Below are positions 61,681 through 64,000 of a stretch of DNA of 64,000 nt, in pieces (the first letter of the stretch is position 1; each line of letters opens with the position of its first letter). The position numbers and the translations under genes were made by a program. This stretch comes from Mucilaginibacter inviolabilis. Lineage in GTDB: Bacteria > Bacteroidota > Bacteroidia > Sphingobacteriales > Sphingobacteriaceae. Location of the stretch: positions 124,001 through 188,000 of the forward strand of contig NZ_JAANAT010000004.1 of NCBI RefSeq assembly GCF_011089895.1. The letters run 5' to 3'. The notes under the pieces were generated by a model. That model saw only the letters and a list, made by a program, of their open reading frames with translations. It was not told the DNA's origin and did no database searches.

Positions 61681-63084
61681 CTAATTACCATAAGTAAACG
61701 AAAGCCTTGGGGCGATTTCAACATAGCCGTTATCTTTAAAATAGGCAACATAATAAGAGCCAGAAGGCTTGCCCGATGGTAAGGTTAACGTTAGGCTGCC
61801 AGATACCACACCATTGGTATATTGCCAGGCATCAGCATAAGTGTTAGCGGCGCCGGGTACTTTGCCGGTTTGATAGATCCCGATCCATGCTTTAGTATCG
61901 GCAGAGCCATTGGCAAAATTCACGGTAATGGTTTCTCCGGTTGAAAATTTTGCTTTATTTAAACTAATGCTTGCCTGAGTAGTGGTTGTTTTGATAGAAA
62001 AAGTAGTTATAACTCCTTTATGGTCCGAAGGCCATGTTCCTGTTGGCTTCAAAAAAGGATTGGTATACGTAGCATCTTCATACCCCTGGCCCCTTACAAT
62101 GGAACCTGATGGCCCGAATACGATAGACTCGTTTACGTTTACCCTGTTATAATTGTCGGCATAATAAATATAATCAATGCGGTCGCGCTCATCGGCATCC
62201 GGTGCCCATACCAGTGATGATAACTTGGCGCTGGTGTTAAAAGCGGCCCAGGTAAATCCTGGGTATTTTACCGGATCGGGGTTTTTAACCCGGTATGAAT
62301 CCTGGTAGCCTGCTCCATATAACTTAACACTGCCTTGCCAGGGCACAATGGTGCCGTGGTGATCAAACAAATCCTTTTGTGCCTTAACCCAATCTAAATG
62401 CGATGGTTCATTAAAATCTCCCCCTAATATAACAATCCTTCCATTGTCCCTTTCCTGTTTGGCATCGCTTACAAAGGCGCTTAGCTCTTCGTCACGGGTT
62501 GATTTCAGGTTGGCTGCCAAAACGCTATCTACGTTGGTAACCGGCGCGGCTATTTTATTAAAGGTTACACCATCATAGCCCCGTGGCAGGTAACAGGCGT
62601 AATTGGTATAGTCTAAATGGGCCGAGTAAAGGGTAACCTGTGTGGTAGAATTCAGATTAACAGTGGCTTTATCAAAAGCATTGCCATAGATATTGGTTTT
62701 AAATGAAGCAATTGGATATTTTGATACAATACCCACATTATAGTCATAAAACGAATAAAAAGTATACCCCTTTGCCTTTAAAGCCGCTACAATGCGTTCA
62801 CTAAACTTAGTGCTGTTATAATTTCGAACCTCGCTTAAGGTTATGAGATCGGCGCCTGATTGAATAATAGCATCAACAATACCATCAAATCCACCGCTTA
62901 CTGATGTACCTTCCTGCCAGGTATTTAATTGCAAAACTTTTAGTGTAACGGAGTCTGCCGCGATTGCCTGCGTTGTTTGAGCCTTAACCGGCTTTATACT
63001 ATCTGATGCAAAAGATGAGGATGCTTTTTTGCAGTTTAAAAGCAAGAGTGATGAAAGTAATGGGATGAGGTAGCTTTTTTTCAT
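61681..63084 (-). CDS. endonuclease/exonuclease/phosphatase family lipoprotein
   Basis: 467 residues from ATG 63084 (an ATG at 63108 adds eight residues before the signal). Lipoprotein signal MKKSYLIPLLSSLLLLNC with lipidated Cys18. The catalytic domain (~45-355) has the DNase-I/sphingomyelinase-like motifs LKVLQLNTWQEG, ADLITLSEVRN, YSAHLDYTN, IVILGGDFNEPSHLDW and the final WPSDHKGVITTF. A C-terminal Ig-like domain (~365-467; SLNKAKFSTGETITVNF, ending RLSFTYGN) is typical of exported phosphodiesterases. It probably cleaves a phosphodiester or phosphomonoester at the cell surface; a nuclease is not required by the sequence. Site 6 lies upstream. Confidence 0.87.
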   Translation of the reverse strand: MKKSYLIPLLSSLLLLNCKKASSSFASDSIKPVKAQTTQAIAADSVTLKVLQLNTWQEGTSVSGGFDGIVDAIIQSGADLITLSEVRNYNSTKFSERIVAALKAKGYTFYSFYDYNVGIVSKYPIASFKTNIYGNAFDKATVNLNSTTQVTLYSAHLDYTNYACYLPRGYDGVTFNKIAAPVTNVDSVLAANLKSTRDEELSAFVSDAKQERDNGRIVILGGDFNEPSHLDWVKAQKDLFDHHGTIVPWQGSVKLYGAGYQDSYRVKNPDPVKYPGFTWAAFNTSAKLSSLVWAPDADERDRIDYIYYADNYNRVNVNESIVFGPSGSIVRGQGYEDATYTNPFLKPTGTWPSDHKGVITTFSIKTTTTQASISLNKAKFSTGETITVNFANGSADTKAWIGIYQTGKVPGAANTYADAWQYTNGVVSGSLTLTLPSGKPSGSYYVAYFKDNGYVEIAPRLSFTYGN

Positions 63085-63242
63085 TTGATGATTCTTATTT
63101 AAATACAAAGCAATACATACACTATTGGGATAATATTATTTTTATATTATATCATGTGTAAAATAGTAATGTTTATGTCTTGGTTTCTGGCTTCTGTCTT
63201 TGCTAAAATTACTGATCGTTAGTTATTAAAATAAGTGTTTAA

Positions 63243-63252
63243 CAAACGTTTG
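63243..63252. promoter_or_regulatory. LacI-type operator, site 6 (phosphodiesterase-type gene)
   Basis: CAAACGTTTG followed by TGTTG, 159 bases upstream of the ATG at 63084 (minus strand). It shares flanking sequence with site 5, including TTACTGATCG at 63209 and TTTTAATAT...GAGTGAG on the other side. Confidence 0.65.
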
Positions 63253-63366
63253 TGTTGCTTTTAATATGGAGTGAGGGGCGGCTAGTGTGGATTAAAAAGA
63301 GCGTGAGGACGGTGCGATTCCCCTCTTGAGAGAGTAATAGCTCATGATTAGACATTAGCCAAAAAG

Positions 63367-63446
63367 GGGTGTCATGCTGAGCTCCGTCGAAGCATGGTGG
63401 GCAGGCCCCTGCGCTCTACCCTTCGACGGGCTCAGGGTGACAGGCC
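63367..63446. repeat. REP-like palindromic element, copy 3
   Basis: GGGTGTCATGCTGAGCTCCG and TCGAAGCATGG on the left, CTTCGACGGGCTCAGGGTGA and CAGG on the right, followed by a T-run. Third copy of the element at 19.8 and 58.9 kb, with closely similar centre sequence. Confidence 0.8.
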
Positions 63447-63452
63447 ATTTTT

Positions 63453-63566
63453 TTCAAGCTCCCGCGAGATTAGTGATAGCGTATCTCGTGGGTGATTTGT
63501 AGTAAGCTTTCAGCTTACGTCAGCTGAAAGCTGAACCATGTATCCCGCGAGCTGGAAGCTCGCAGG
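63453..63566. repeat. cluster of three hairpins downstream of the alpha/beta-hydrolase gene
   Basis: CCCGCGAGAT with ATCTCGTGGG, then AGCTTTCAGCT-TACGTC-AGCTGAAAGCT (11-bp perfect stem), then GCGAGCT-GGA-AGCTCGC. Together with REP copy 3 they fill the non-coding gap 63085-63593 apart from operator site 6. They are REP-style palindromes and one may serve as terminator for the hydrolase gene. Confidence 0.6.
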
Positions 63567-63593
63567 AGCGAAGAACAAAAGGGCCACTGATGA

Positions 63594-64000
63594 TTACCGT
63601 GCAGTAAGTTCCAAAAACTGCTGGATGAGTAAGCCAACCGTATCCGGTGCATCTTCCAAACTATAATGGCCAACGTTTGGCAGTTCATAAACCGATCCCC
63701 GAGGAAATGCCGAACGAAAAAGCGGGATAAAGTGTTTTCCGTGCAAGGTTTTATCCTCAGCACCCCAGATGCATAGTGCAGGGAGCTTGCCAATGCTTCT
63801 TTTAGCCTCATCAGATGGTTCTTCAAAAATGTGCGCGCCAATGGCAAAACCTTTTGCCCAGCCAAGTGCGCCGCGGCTTTCTTTCGGGGTGGTAAAGGCT
63901 GCACGGTAGGCCTCTATCCAGGTATTGGTGATCAGGTTGTTCTGTTCAAAACCATTCAGTTTAAGCGTACTTAAGATATGGTAATGGATCTCATTTAATA
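63594..64000 (-). CDS. alpha/beta-hydrolase, C-terminal part (5' end beyond the window)
   Basis: Reading the minus strand from the right edge in the frame that stops at 63596-63594 gives an uninterrupted ~134-residue C-terminal part. GWAKGFAIGAHIFEEPSDEAKR is a lid-like helix region; LPALCIWGAEDKTLHGKHFIPLF carries the usual third-acid Asp; and ELPNVGHYSLEDAPDTVGLLIQQFLE contains the catalytic His with the family's G-H-x-x-x-x-E-x-P motif. The haloalkane-dehalogenase/epoxide-hydrolase-like branch fits, but the nucleophile lies outside. An overlapping open frame at 63515-63904 on the same strand has no such motifs and is rejected. Confidence 0.82.
   Translation of the reverse strand, partial: LNEIHYHILSTLKLNGFEQNNLITNTWIEAYRAAFTTPKESRGALGWAKGFAIGAHIFEEPSDEAKRSIGKLPALCIWGAEDKTLHGKHFIPLFRSAFPRGSVYELPNVGHYSLEDAPDTVGLLIQQFLELTAR

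Noticed and set aside
63515..63904. Minus-strand open frame of 129 codons
   Set aside because: It lies in a different register from the clear alpha/beta-hydrolase frame covering the same bases and includes hairpin repeats at its end.

Overview
The window looks like a chromosomal segment of a free-living Bacteroidota of the Sphingobacteriaceae, most like Mucilaginibacter or Pedobacter. This is inferred from content, not from a database search. The signs are SusC/SusD-type outer-membrane proteins, TonB-type receptors, many secreted glycosidases and lipoproteins, DUF families largely confined to this phylum (DUF2911, DUF3810, DUF5107, DUF3472), few Shine-Dalgarno sequences, candidate TAnnTTTG -7 boxes, and abundant short palindromic intergenic repeats. 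I saw no rRNA, tRNA, prophage, transposase or CRISPR array.

Layout. 0-10 kb: the end of a TonB-dependent receptor, a DUF47 protein, small hypotheticals, DUF2911, DUF3810, a penicillin-acylase-type hydrolase, a TIM-barrel protein and DoxX. 10.8-14.3 kb (minus): a sensory triad of a cNMP-domain histidine kinase, a receiver/thioredoxin-reductase-like fusion and a UBP zinc finger. 14.6-14.8 kb holds a chain of hairpins ending in a terminator; a related copy lies on the other strand near 5.9 kb. 14.9-20.4 kb: an outer-membrane protein, an AraC regulator, an FtsX-type permease and a GNAT enzyme.

21.0-27.2 kb is an L-fucose cluster: mutarotase, GH29 fucosidase, UxaA-family dehydratase, SDR dehydrogenase, FAH-type hydrolase and lactonase. 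It fits the non-phosphorylating route from L-fucose to pyruvate plus lactate. 28.6-31.4 kb encodes a GH78 rhamnosidase. 31.6-35.6 kb holds housekeeping and accessory genes, including a HipA-like kinase overlapping a DUF3037 gene, and a four-copy 95-bp tandem repeat.

The most unusual part is 36-63 kb. Genes for activating and using sulfate (CysQ, a ChrA-type transporter, a PAPS-type sulfotransferase, APS kinase) lie beside a SusCD locus. That locus encodes an arylsulfotransferase-type lipoprotein, a diheme TsdA-like cytochrome, a GH123-N-like protein, a DUF5107-TPR protein, a DUF5077/DUF3472-type protein and a GH35 beta-galactosidase. A sulfatase and a secreted phosphodiesterase-type protein follow on the minus strand. 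Six copies of the palindrome CAAACGTTTG, resembling a LacI-family operator, lie before five of these transcription units and nowhere else that I noticed. I infer one sugar-responsive regulon that couples breakdown of a sulfated galactose-containing glycan with handling of the sulfate.

The right edge carries the 3' part of an alpha/beta-hydrolase gene on the minus strand.
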